From Ruegeria sp. TM1040 (GTDB taxonomy: Bacteria > Pseudomonadota > Alphaproteobacteria > Rhodobacterales > Rhodobacteraceae): a stretch of 64,000 bases of DNA. Both the position numbers and the translations under genes were made by a program. Below the pieces are notes generated by a model that did no database searches, had not been told where the DNA came from, and worked only from the letters and a program-made list of their open reading frames with translations. How positions within the stretch are numbered: position 1 is the stretch's first letter; every line of letters starts with the position of its first letter. The stretch covers positions 1 to 64,000 of the forward strand of contig NC_008043.1 in NCBI RefSeq assembly GCF_000014065.1. Reading direction: 5' to 3'. Positions 32,428 through 41,350 of the stretch are shown piece after piece.

Positions 32428-33891
32428 ATGCGATTTCTGCGACACAGCGTCATGGGGCTGTTTCTAGCGGGGCTGACAGCTGCGCTCTTGCTCTTTGCCC
32501 TGCATCTGGTTCGCTCCGCCGTACAGGAGAGCCTCGCTGAAGAACGTCGCGCCCCGCCCGCCCGCGAGCGGATCTTTGCCGTCAATGTGGTGACGGCAAC
32601 TCTGGGCGAGGAACGTCCCGAACTGGTGGGCTTTGGCCATGTCGAGAGCCGCCGCACGCTCGAGCTGCGCGCTGCCGTGTCCGGACGGGTCATCGCGCTT
32701 GCGGACGGGTTCCAGGACGGTGGCCGCGTGACCGCTGGTGATACACTGGTCGAGATCGACAAGGCCGACGCCGAGGCCGCATTGGCCCGTGCCAAAGCGG
32801 ACATGATGGACGCCGAAGCCGAGCGCCGCGACGCTGGCCGCGCGCTGGATTTGGCCCGTGACGAGCTTGAAACCGCACAGATGCAGGCCGATCTTCAAGA
32901 ACGGGCGTATCAGCGGCAGGTTGACCTCAAGACCCGTGGGGTGGGCACCGAGGCCGCTGTGGAGGCCGCCGAGCTGACCGCCACAAGCGCGCGCCAGTCG
33001 GTGATCACCCGCCGCCAGGCCGTCAGTCAGGGCGAAGCCCGTATCGATCAGGCCCAAACCCTTGTGGCTCGGGCACAAATCGCACTGGACGAGGCACAGC
33101 GTGATCTCGAGGACACCACGCTCACCGCGCCTTTCACAGGCACGCTTCAATCCGTCAACCTTGTCGAGGGGCGGCTGGTCTCTGCCAATGAAATCCTTGC
33201 TGAACTGGTCGATCCCAACCAGCTCGAGGTCGCCTTTCGTGTCTCCACGGCCCAGTATGCGCGTCTGCTCGACGATGACGGTCGCCTGATCCCGGCGGAG
33301 GTCATCGTCACGCTCGACGCTGCCGGGGCCGACATCCGCGCCACAGGTCGCCTGGCGCGCGCCAGCGGCGCTGTGGGGGATGGCCAGTCGGGGCGTCTCA
33401 TCTATGCGCGGGTAGAGGACAACGCAGGCTTCAAGCCCGGTGATTTCGTCACCGTACGCGTGCAAGAGCCTGCCATTGCCGATCTGATCCGCTTGCCCGC
33501 CTCGGCGATGGACTCGCGCCAGACCGTTTTGGTTCTGGGCGAGGACGACAGGCTTCAGGAGGTTCCGGTGGAACTGGTGCGCCGCCAGGGCGACGAAATC
33601 CTGCTGCGCGCATCTGAGCTGGAGGGGCGTCAGGTTGTCACCGGTCGCACGCCGCTTCTTGGCGCCGGCATCAAGGTTCGCCCGCTGACCAAAGGCGCAG
33701 AGAACGCGCTGAAAGCGGCCGACCCGGATCTGATCGAACTCACCGAAGAACGCCGCGCCACCCTGAAGGCCATCGTCAGCGACAACGGCCAAATGCCCAG
33801 CGAGGTAAAAACCAGGGTCCTAGCCGAGTTGGACCAGCCCAAAGTCCCCGCAGCGCTCATCAGCCGTATCGAAGACAATCGCGGCGGCTGA
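32428..33891 (+). CDS. RND efflux periplasmic adaptor (membrane fusion protein)
   Basis: The 487-residue protein has an N-terminal membrane anchor (about residues 10-28), a lipoyl/barrel-sandwich half (AVSGRVIALADGFQDGGRV), a long coiled-coil hairpin rich in ADAEAALARAKADMMDAEA-type sequence, the second lipoyl half (TLTAPFTGTLQSVNLVEG) and a beta-barrel domain. It bridges an RND pump to an outer-membrane channel. A C-terminal extension of about 50 residues after the membrane-proximal domain is unusual. An ATAAGG ribosome site precedes ATG 32428. The pump gene follows 60 bp later; no outer-membrane factor gene is present. Confidence 0.88.
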   Translation: MRFLRHSVMGLFLAGLTAALLLFALHLVRSAVQESLAEERRAPPARERIFAVNVVTATLGEERPELVGFGHVESRRTLELRAAVSGRVIALADGFQDGGRVTAGDTLVEIDKADAEAALARAKADMMDAEAERRDAGRALDLARDELETAQMQADLQERAYQRQVDLKTRGVGTEAAVEAAELTATSARQSVITRRQAVSQGEARIDQAQTLVARAQIALDEAQRDLEDTTLTAPFTGTLQSVNLVEGRLVSANEILAELVDPNQLEVAFRVSTAQYARLLDDDGRLIPAEVIVTLDAAGADIRATGRLARASGAVGDGQSGRLIYARVEDNAGFKPGDFVTVRVQEPAIADLIRLPASAMDSRQTVLVLGEDDRLQEVPVELVRRQGDEILLRASELEGRQVVTGRTPLLGAGIKVRPLTKGAENALKAADPDLIELTEERRATLKAIVSDNGQMPSEVKTRVLAELDQPKVPAALISRIEDNRGG

Positions 33892-33951
33892 CTGCCCGCC
33901 CTCCTTCTCGCTTGCGCAGGCGCGCACGACCAGAGGCACAGGTAAATTCTC

Positions 33952-36900
33952 ATGGCGACGACACCGATCCAGAAGGCCAGCGGCATCCTGAGCTATTTCA
34001 CCCGGCACCGCACCGCCGCCAACCTGTTGTTGATGGTGCTGCTGGTACTTGGCGCGGCAGCGATCCCCAACATGCGGGCGCAGTTTTTCCCGGATGTGAT
34101 TGTCGAGTCCGTCGATGTCTCCGTGGTCTGGGAGGGCGCTGGGCCAGAGGACGTGGACAGCGCCATCGTGCAGGTGTTGGAACCCGCCTTGCTGGCGGTT
34201 GATGGGGTCGAGGACACCCGTTCGGCCTCTCGCGAGGGGCGCGCGGTCATCGACATCGATTTTGAACCCGGCTGGGACATGGCGCGCGCCACCGACGATG
34301 TGCAAAACGCGGTGGATGCGATCACCACCCTGCCCGAAGAGGCCGAAGAGCCGGAGGTCGAGCGCGCGGTCTGGCGCGACCGGGTCACCGACATTGTCAT
34401 CACTGGCCCCATCGGGGCACAGCAGTTGGGGATCTTGGCGGATGAACTGATCCTGAGACTCTTCGAGGTGGGTGTGACCCGCACCACCATCCGCGGGGTT
34501 GCAGCCCCCCGCACCATCATCGAAGTCCCCTCCAGCCAGCTCATTGCCCATGACATCACCCTCGCTGAAATCGCTGCCGTGATCGCCGCCGAGGTGGAGA
34601 TCAATCCCGCCGGCGAAATCGAGGGCGCCAACGCCCGCGTGCGCACCGGCACTCAGAAACGCACCCCAGAGGAACTGGAGGCGGTGGTTCTGCGCTCCGA
34701 GGCGGATGGCTCCGCCCTCACCATCGGGGATATGGCCTCGATCCGCGTCGAAGGGGTGGACCGCCAGCGCAGCTATTTTGTTGGCGACAACCGCGCTATG
34801 TCGATCCGTGTGGACCGCTCCGATCAGGGCGACGCCATCCGCATCCAGCGTCAGGTCGAAGAGGTGGTGGCCGAGATGAACCTCTCCTTGCCGCAAGGGG
34901 TCGAGGTCTCCTTGATCCGCACCCGCGCCGAGGCCATCAGCGGGCGGCTCGATATCCTTGTGGACAATGGTTTGATGGGACTTGGGCTGGTGGTGATCCT
35001 GCTCTTTTTGTTCCTCAACGCCCGTATTGCGTTCTGGGTCGCCGCAGGCATCCCGGCGGCCATGTTTGCCGCCATCGCACTGATGTATATCGGTGGGCTT
35101 ACCATCAACATGATCTCGCTCTTTGGGCTGATCATCACGCTTGGGATCGTGGTGGATGATGCCATCGTGGTGGGCGAGCATGCCGATTTCCGGGCCCGTC
35201 GCCTGGGGGAGCCGCCCATGGTTGCAGCCGAGAATGCCGCCCGCCGCATGGCGATGCCGGTTTTTGCAGCCACGCTCACCACCGTGATCGCCTTTTTTGG
35301 CCTGACGGCGATCGGCGGGCGCTTTGGCGAATTGATCGCGGATATTCCCTTTACGGTGATCGCCGTTCTGGCGGCGAGCCTTGTGGAATGTTTCCTGATC
35401 CTGCCAAACCACATGGCACATGCCCTGGTCCATCGCAGCAAGGAACACTGGTATGACGCCCCCAACCGGGTGGTGAACCGGGGCTTTCGCTGGTGTCGCG
35501 ACCAGCTGTTTCGCCCGCTAATGGTGGGCGTCGTGCGTGCCCGCTACGTTGTGGTGGCAGGGGCCTTGGTGCTGCTGGCCAGCCAGATGGCGCTCTTTAT
35601 CAAGGGGGATGTCACCTGGCGCTTTTTCAATGCGCCAGAACGGGCGTCCGTATCAGGTAATTTTGCCATGGTCGAAGGTGCCACCCGTGCCGACACGCTG
35701 GCGCAGATGCGCGAGTTTCAGCGTATGGTCGACGTCCTTGGCGCCGAGTACGAGGAGCGCTATGGCCGCAATCCGGTTGACTTTGTCATGGCGGAAGTGG
35801 GCGGCAACACCGGTCGCGGCCTTGCGGGCACGGAAACCAAGGACAGCGACCTCCTGGGTAGCATCGCAATCGAGTTGATCGACGCTGACCTGCGCCCCTA
35901 TTCCAGTTTCGCCTTCGTGGGCGAGTTGCAAAAACGCGTGGTGCAGATGCCGCTTACCGAGGTGGTCTCCTTCCGGGGCTGGCGCTCTGGTCCCGGGGGC
36001 GATGCGCTGGACGTGCAGTTTTACGGCGCCGATGTCACCACGCTCAAGGGCGCGGCGGAGGATCTTAAAACCGCCCTCACCCGCTACCCCGAGGTCTCCG
36101 CCGTCGAGGACAATCTCGCCTATGACAAGGAAGAGCTGGTTCTGGATCTCACCCCGCAGGGTCAGGCGCTCAATTTCACCATCGACAGCCTGGGGCGGGC
36201 GCTGCGCCAGCGGCTCAATGGGATTGAGGCCGCGACCTATCCGGAGGGGCCGCGCTCAGCCCAGATCCGGGTAGAGCTGCCCGAAGGCGAGCTCACCGCG
36301 GATTTCCTCGAGCGCACGCAGATGCGCGCGCCCTCGGGGATTTATGTGCCGCTCTCGGATATTGTCACCGTCAGCCAGCGCACCGGTTTTTCAACCGTGC
36401 GGCGCGAAAACGGCGTGCGGTTGATCTCCGTCACCGGCGACATTTCCGAGGATGACCCGGTGCAGGCCGAAGCCATCATGGAGGCGCTGGAGACCGAGAT
36501 CCTGCCCAAGATCGCCGAGGAACGTCAGGTCGAATTCCGCCTCTCTGGCCTCAGCGAACAGGAAGACGAGTTCCTCTCTGATGCGCGCACCGGGCTGATC
36601 CTCTGCCTGACGGGCATCTATCTGGTGCTATGCTGGATCTTTTCGAGCTGGACGCGCCCCATCGTGGTCATGGCGATCATTCCCTTTGGTCTCGTGGGGA
36701 CCATCTGGGGGCATTACCTCTGGGATTTGCCGATGAGCATGTTCACCGTGGTCGGCTTGTTGGGGATGACGGGGATCATCATCAACGACTCCATCGTGCT
36801 GGTCTCTACCATTGATGAATACGCACAGGAGCGCGGTCTCATCCCCTCCATCATTGACGGGGCGGCAGATCGATTGCGGCCCGTGATGCTGACAACGCTC

Positions 36901-37365
36901 ACAACGGTTCTGGGGCTTGCGCCCTTGATGTATGAAACCTCACAGCAGGCACAGTTTCTGAAACCGACAGTCATCACCCTGGTCTATGGCCTTGGGTTCG
37001 GGATGTTCCTCGTGCTTTTGGTGGTACCGGCTCTGGTCGCCATTCAGGCGGATGTCGCGCGCCCGTTCCAGGCGCTGAAACGTGCTGTCGCCGCCGGGCC
37101 GCATCGGGTTGCCCACCGCCTGCGCGCGTTGATCCTGCTCGGGGCCGCTCTGCAGGCAGTTTGGCTTGGGCTGACCTTGGGCTGGACCTTGCTCACAGGG
37201 GCGCTGCCTGCCGCCGTTGGCACCGCACTGCCCTTTGTGACGCAGATGGATCCCCTGCGCGCAGCACTCATGCTGGGCCTTGGGGGGGTGAGCGTTCTGG
37301 CGCTCCTTGTTTATGTGATTGGGGCGGTGGGCGCACTGCGCGGGACATCACGCCAGACCTCCTGA
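33952..37365 (+). CDS. RND efflux pump, AcrB-family permease
   Basis: The 1137-residue inner-membrane pump has the expected RND layout: helix 1 near the start, a large periplasmic loop, the helix 4 proton-relay acid pair (GIVVDDAIVVGEHADF), a second periplasmic loop, and the C-terminal helix group (GMTGIIINDSIVLVSTIDEYAQERG). It drives drug, lipid or metabolite export with the adaptor at 32428. Beyond the usual end it has about 80 extra residues with two or three additional hydrophobic segments (nt 37110-37350). Its end overlaps the convergent NUDIX gene by 55 bp. Confidence 0.9.
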   Translation: MATTPIQKASGILSYFTRHRTAANLLLMVLLVLGAAAIPNMRAQFFPDVIVESVDVSVVWEGAGPEDVDSAIVQVLEPALLAVDGVEDTRSASREGRAVIDIDFEPGWDMARATDDVQNAVDAITTLPEEAEEPEVERAVWRDRVTDIVITGPIGAQQLGILADELILRLFEVGVTRTTIRGVAAPRTIIEVPSSQLIAHDITLAEIAAVIAAEVEINPAGEIEGANARVRTGTQKRTPEELEAVVLRSEADGSALTIGDMASIRVEGVDRQRSYFVGDNRAMSIRVDRSDQGDAIRIQRQVEEVVAEMNLSLPQGVEVSLIRTRAEAISGRLDILVDNGLMGLGLVVILLFLFLNARIAFWVAAGIPAAMFAAIALMYIGGLTINMISLFGLIITLGIVVDDAIVVGEHADFRARRLGEPPMVAAENAARRMAMPVFAATLTTVIAFFGLTAIGGRFGELIADIPFTVIAVLAASLVECFLILPNHMAHALVHRSKEHWYDAPNRVVNRGFRWCRDQLFRPLMVGVVRARYVVVAGALVLLASQMALFIKGDVTWRFFNAPERASVSGNFAMVEGATRADTLAQMREFQRMVDVLGAEYEERYGRNPVDFVMAEVGGNTGRGLAGTETKDSDLLGSIAIELIDADLRPYSSFAFVGELQKRVVQMPLTEVVSFRGWRSGPGGDALDVQFYGADVTTLKGAAEDLKTALTRYPEVSAVEDNLAYDKEELVLDLTPQGQALNFTIDSLGRALRQRLNGIEAATYPEGPRSAQIRVELPEGELTADFLERTQMRAPSGIYVPLSDIVTVSQRTGFSTVRRENGVRLISVTGDISEDDPVQAEAIMEALETEILPKIAEERQVEFRLSGLSEQEDEFLSDARTGLILCLTGIYLVLCWIFSSWTRPIVVMAIIPFGLVGTIWGHYLWDLPMSMFTVVGLLGMTGIIINDSIVLVSTIDEYAQERGLIPSIIDGAADRLRPVMLTTLTTVLGLAPLMYETSQQAQFLKPTVITLVYGLGFGMFLVLLVVPALVAIQADVARPFQALKRAVAAGPHRVAHRLRALILLGAALQAVWLGLTLGWTLLTGALPAAVGTALPFVTQMDPLRAALMLGLGGVSVLALLVYVIGAVGALRGTSRQTS

Positions 37366-37790
37366 GCGCGCCGCGCAAGCTCCGCCACCCGATCCAGAAG
37401 CTCAAGCCCCTGATCTTCGATCTGCGCCACCGGCACCCAACGCGCCTCCAGCGCATCATCATAGGGCACGGGATCTCCCGAGATGTAGTGACAGAGCGTT
37501 GCCACCAGGAAATACTGGCCCTCCACCGTGCCATCTGCAGCGCGGGGGATCACATCAAGGGTCATCAACTGCGCCCCCGGCTCTGCGACAACACCGGTTT
37601 CTTCCAAAAGCTCGCGAGCGGCGGCTGCGGCTGCGGTTTCACCAAGCTCCACATGCCCGCCCGGGAAGCCCCAAGTTCCGGCATTGGGCGGGTTCTTGCG
37701 CTTCACGAGGATCACGCAATCCGCGCCATCAATATTGGCACAGACCACGCCAAGGGCTCCAAGGATCGGGCGGCGCGTCGGATCGGTCAT
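37311..37790 (-). CDS. NUDIX hydrolase
   Basis: The 159-residue protein contains the Nudix box in order (GGHVELGETAAAAAARELLEETG, residues about 44-66; broken here to keep to key parts G-x5-E-x7-REx2EE), which binds metal and hydrolyses nucleoside diphosphates linked to another group. The start at 37790 is chosen because the family-like sequence MTDPTRRPILGALGVVC begins there, while the frame to 38042 is unrelated. Its 3-prime end overlaps the RND pump gene by 55 bp. The substrate is unresolved. Confidence 0.85.
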   Translation of the reverse strand: MTDPTRRPILGALGVVCANIDGADCVILVKRKNPPNAGTWGFPGGHVELGETAAAAAARELLEETGVVAEPGAQLMTLDVIPRAADGTVEGQYFLVATLCHYISGDPVPYDDALEARWVPVAQIEDQGLELLDRVAELARRAQEVWRDVPRSAPTAPIT

Positions 37791-37866
37791 GGACGATGGG
37801 CCTTGTGTCAAAAACGCGAGGGCTGCGGACGGCGGTAGACCCCAACGGCAGGATGGTGACCGGGTG

Positions 37867-38691
37867 TCAGCCAGAGGTGCAGCCGCGAATATCCACCGCA
37901 TGCGAGGTGCCCAGCACCGTAAAGCGCAGCGCGGAGCGGTCAACCGCAATCGGGCCGTCCTGCGCGGGCAACAGCTCTGCCTCAGCCACCAATTCACGCC
38001 CTTCACGCCAGGATTTTGTTTCGGTTGCAACCAAGGACGCACCGCCTTCGATCACCGCATATTCTTCACGCCCCGCAGAGGGCATCGAGATCCGGGCCGA
38101 GACTTTCATGCCATAGGGCGTGGGCGACAGACGGCAGGTCACACCTCGGACACGGGCTTCAGCTGCGGAATAGGGACGCGCCGCCAAGGCGGCGGCAATT
38201 GCGGGATGCCGTCCAGCCGAAAGGTCAGCGCGATGATCAAACCGCAATTCCGACGGGATGCAGACATCCTTGCACAGACCAAGTTCCATCCGGCCTTTGA
38301 TCCGGATTGGCGCGCCTGCGTATTTGGGCGTGATCTCGATCGGCAGCACCAATTCGTCGTGATAGCCTATGGTGCGAAAGCCGGAGGTCAAGAACAGCTC
38401 AGGCGTGGGCCAGGTAATCCGCAGATTGGCCACATTGCGCGAGCCTTTCCAATCAAACCGTGGCGGAATGCCCGCGTCGCCCGGAGCGCGCCAGTAGGTT
38501 TTCCACCCCTGCGCCAATCTCAGGTGCAGCGCCCCCATGTAGCGCCCGTCCTTGGTCGGTCCGCCATCCAGCACCTCAATAGAGACCAGATCAGCAAGGT
38601 TTTCCCGCGCCAAAGATGCGGAAGCCAACCCCAAACAAGCAAGGCAGGCCAAGAGGGCGATCCTCAGGCGGATTCGTAGCTGTGTCGTCAT
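37867..38691 (-). CDS. Secreted DsbD N-terminal-domain protein
   Basis: The 274-residue protein has a Sec signal (ending SLARE near residue 28) and a DsbD alpha-like immunoglobulin-fold domain (QGWKTYWRAPGDAGIPPRFDW; LGLCKDVCIPSELRF with the cysteine pair). In full DsbD this domain passes electrons to periplasmic partners, but the membrane and thioredoxin domains are absent here. It may act as a free periplasmic thiol carrier or chaperone, possibly with CcdA encoded elsewhere. Start ATG 38691 begins the signal peptide; the longer frame to 39048 is antisense to yqgE. Confidence 0.82.
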   Translation of the reverse strand: MTTQLRIRLRIALLACLACLGLASASLARENLADLVSIEVLDGGPTKDGRYMGALHLRLAQGWKTYWRAPGDAGIPPRFDWKGSRNVANLRITWPTPELFLTSGFRTIGYHDELVLPIEITPKYAGAPIRIKGRMELGLCKDVCIPSELRFDHRADLSAGRHPAIAAALAARPYSAAEARVRGVTCRLSPTPYGMKVSARISMPSAGREEYAVIEGGASLVATETKSWREGRELVAEAELLPAQDGPIAVDRSALRFTVLGTSHAVDIRGCTSG

Positions 38692-38869
38692 ATTTAGAGG
38701 TTTTGCCCCTTGCGCCGTTAAAGCCAAGTCACATCCCAGAGAGACCTGCGCAAATAACGCAAACGTGACAGCGTCGCAGCGCCTCGCCCCGGCCGAGGCG
38801 GGGTTGCAACAGCTGCTCCTGCGCGTCATTCTGAGCGAAGCGGCCGCAGGCCACAGCAGAGGCAGTGAC

Positions 38870-39424
38870 ATGAAACTGACAGGCAAGTTGCTGATCGCCA
38901 TGCCCGGCATCGGGGATCCCAGGTTTGACAATTCGGTGGTGTTCCTCTGCTCCCACGGACAAGAGGGGGCGATGGGACTCATCGTCAACAAGCTCGCGCC
39001 CGGAGTGGTGCTGAAGAGCCTGTTTGACCAGCTCGACATCACCAGCAAGCCCGCAGCAGCAACGGAACCGGTCTATTTTGGCGGGCCGGTGGAAACCCAG
39101 CGCGGGTTTGTGCTGCATTCCGACGAATATATCTCGACCGTGAACTCGCTGCCCGTCTGTCCGGGACTGTCGATGACGGCCACGCTGGACGTGCTCGAAG
39201 ACATTGCAGAGGGACGTGGCCCCGAACGCTATCTGGTGATGCTCGGCTATGCGGGCTGGGGTCCCGGACAGCTGGAAGATGAGATCGCGCAAAATGGCTG
39301 GCTGACGGCGGATACGGAGCCAGACATGGTGTTTACCGACCTCGCTGATGGCAAATGGGAAGCGGCGCTGGCGAGCCTCGGTGTTACGCCGCTGAACCTT
39401 TCGATGGATGCGGGCCGGGCCTGA
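38870..39424 (+). CDS. YqgE/AlgH-family protein
   Basis: The 184-residue protein matches the UPF0301 YqgE/AlgH family (GKLLIAMPGIGDPRFDNSV; HGQEGAMGLIVNK; VYFGGPVETQRGFVLHS; GYAGWGPGQLEDEI). The family is widely conserved; a regulatory link to alginate was proposed in Pseudomonas, but its biochemical role is unclear. The start at 38870 gives the family-normal N-terminus; sequence upstream to 38552 is antisense to the DsbD-domain gene. Confidence 0.9.
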   Translation: MKLTGKLLIAMPGIGDPRFDNSVVFLCSHGQEGAMGLIVNKLAPGVVLKSLFDQLDITSKPAAATEPVYFGGPVETQRGFVLHSDEYISTVNSLPVCPGLSMTATLDVLEDIAEGRGPERYLVMLGYAGWGPGQLEDEIAQNGWLTADTEPDMVFTDLADGKWEAALASLGVTPLNLSMDAGRA

Positions 39425-39745
39425 CCCCAGGGCCCGTGACCGTAGTGTGAGGCAACTGTTTAACGAAGCCCCCTTCTCAGCACCCATTCGTGCAGCCCGC
39501 GCCCGACACGATGCCCCCATCTCGAACAGGATATACCTGGCAAAAGGGGGGGCCTCCCGCCCGTCGGCATCGCATCACAGATGCGCCCCCCCCGTTGGGC
39601 CCGGCGCCGCTGGCGCGGCGCGGTTGCGATGGCCAATCGCGCTCTGAAGCAGCGTCAAAGCGGCGACAGATAGACCGACCTCACCCCCTCCTTGCCCCAT
39701 CCGCGCAGCCCTCCTATAAGGACCGAAACAGCGCGGAGTTCGCCC
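39425..39745. other. Gene-free region upstream of pyrB
   Basis: This 321-bp stretch has no convincing gene. A small hairpin (GCGCCGC / GCGGCGC, loop of four) lies at 39604-39621. The part directly before pyrB probably carries its promoter. Short open frames here are low-complexity and lack ribosome sites. Confidence 0.4.
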
Positions 39746-40705
39746 ATGCAGCCCCCCTCTTTCGACCAGCCTCACCTCCTCGGGATCGAGCCCCTCAGGC
39801 CACATGAGATCACCGCCATTCTGGATCTGGCCGAAGATTACGTGGCGCTCAATCGGCAGACCGAGAAGCACTCCGATGCGCTGGCGGGGCTGACGCAGAT
39901 CAACATGTTCTTTGAAAATTCCACCCGCACGCAGGCCAGCTTTGAGCTCGCCGGCAAGCGACTCGGCGCGGATGTGATGAACATGGCGATGCAGGCCTCA
40001 TCGATCAAGAAGGGCGAGACGCTCATCGACACCGCGATGACGCTCAATGCCATGCATCCGGATCTTCTGGTGGTGCGCCATCCTCACTCCGGCGCGGTGG
40101 ACCTCTTGGCGCAAAAGGTGAACTGCGCGGTGCTGAACGCAGGCGATGGGCGCCATGAACATCCGACGCAGGCGCTTTTGGACGCGCTGACGATCCGGCG
40201 CGCCAAGGGTCGTCTGCATCGGCTGAACATCGCGATTTGTGGCGATGTCACCCATTCGCGAGTGGCGCGCTCCAACCTGATCCTGCTGGGCAAGATGGAA
40301 AATCGCATTCGCCTGATCGGCCCGCCAACGCTGGTGCCACAGCAATTTGCGGAGTTTGGCGCCGAGATCTATGACGATATGCGCGAAGGTCTAAAAGACG
40401 TCGATGTCGTGATGATGCTGCGGCTCCAAAAAGAGCGGATGGACGGCGGTTTCATTCCTTCGGAACGCGAGTATTTCTATCGCTACGGTCTGGATGCGGA
40501 AAAATTGGCACTGGCCAAACCCGACGCCATCGTCATGCACCCCGGGCCGATGAACCGCGGCGTAGAAATCGACGGGACCATCGCTGATGATATCAAACGC
40601 TCCGTAATCCAAGAGCAGGTCGAAATGGGCGTGGCCGTTCGCATGGCCGCGATGGATCTTCTTGCGCGCAACCTGCGGGCGGCGCGTCAGAAACAGGCGT
40701 CCTGA
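39746..40705 (+). CDS. pyrB: Aspartate carbamoyltransferase catalytic subunit PyrB
   Basis: The 319-residue enzyme shows the carbamoyl-phosphate site ([20 protein letters not shown]), the [12 protein letters not shown] motif and HPGPMNRG. It joins carbamoyl phosphate and aspartate to make carbamoyl-aspartate, the second step of pyrimidine synthesis. ATG 39746 gives the family-normal start. Two genes downstream is a dihydroorotase-like gene that lacks its catalytic ligands, so PyrB may be held in a hetero-complex of the type known in Pseudomonas (PyrB with inactive PyrC-prime). Confidence 0.95.
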   Translation: MQPPSFDQPHLLGIEPLRPHEITAILDLAEDYVALNRQTEKHSDALAGLTQINMFFENSTRTQASFELAGKRLGADVMNMAMQASSIKKGETLIDTAMTLNAMHPDLLVVRHPHSGAVDLLAQKVNCAVLNAGDGRHEHPTQALLDALTIRRAKGRLHRLNIAICGDVTHSRVARSNLILLGKMENRIRLIGPPTLVPQQFAEFGAEIYDDMREGLKDVDVVMMLRLQKERMDGGFIPSEREYFYRYGLDAEKLALAKPDAIVMHPGPMNRGVEIDGTIADDIKRSVIQEQVEMGVAVRMAAMDLLARNLRAARQKQAS

Positions 40706-40710
40706 ACGCG

Positions 40711-41244
40711 ATGCAGGATGTGATTGAAATCCCCAAGGGCGCGCGCGATCAGGTGCTGATCTTTGCGCTCGACATGCCCGTAGAACAGACCAAATTCCTC
40801 AGGGATGAGGACGGCGCGCTGGCGCAGGTCTTGGGACTGCCCACCATTGAGATGACGCAGGTCGAGATCTTTCCGGTCGAAGATCTCGAAGGCCTTGGCC
40901 TCCTTGGCTATCTGCGCGAGGGCATGGGGGTCTCAGAAGCAGACCTTTCGGAACATGGCATGGCGCTCGATGGTCTCAGTGGATGGGTTCTGGTGCTGCG
41001 CGCCCGCGCCTTCGACGGGGCGGCGACCCGGCTCACACCCGCCCGGAGTGTCACGCTGGTCGCCCGTCTTGGCGAAGTAAAGACCGACTGGTCTGCGCCC
41101 AGCACGATCCCAAGCGCCGCAGCCCAACCGACGCTGCGGACGCCACCTCGTGAGGCCCGCAACCGCGCCCGGCGCATCGGGGCGTCGTTGTTTGCGGTGG
41201 TTATGTTGCTGATCTGCCTTGCCATCTGGGGACTTGTGACATGA
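40711..41244 (+). CDS. Small protein with C-terminal membrane helix, in the pyr operon
   Basis: The 177-residue protein has a soluble N-terminal domain (IFALDMPVEQTKFLRDEDGALA) and one hydrophobic helix at the very C-terminus (about residues 155-176), so it is probably tail-anchored in the inner membrane. I do not recognise its family. It lies 5 bp after pyrB and before the dihydroorotase-like gene, a position conserved in meaning only if seen in relatives. A role in pyrimidine synthesis is possible but unsupported. Confidence 0.65.
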   Translation: MQDVIEIPKGARDQVLIFALDMPVEQTKFLRDEDGALAQVLGLPTIEMTQVEIFPVEDLEGLGLLGYLREGMGVSEADLSEHGMALDGLSGWVLVLRARAFDGAATRLTPARSVTLVARLGEVKTDWSAPSTIPSAAAQPTLRTPPREARNRARRIGASLFAVVMLLICLAIWGLVT

Positions 41245-41350
41245 GCGCGCCGGATAGCCCTTTCCTTGTGTGCGCCTGTATAGCGCCTTCCTGCCGCCCC
41301 CTTGCACGCCCACTTCCTGCCTGCCCGACATTTGTGAAGGACCCGGTCTG

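Noticed and set aside
33820-35448. 542-residue minus-strand open frame over the RND pump
   Set aside because: It is Asp/His/Gly-rich, lacks any family signature and is antisense to a clear RND gene.
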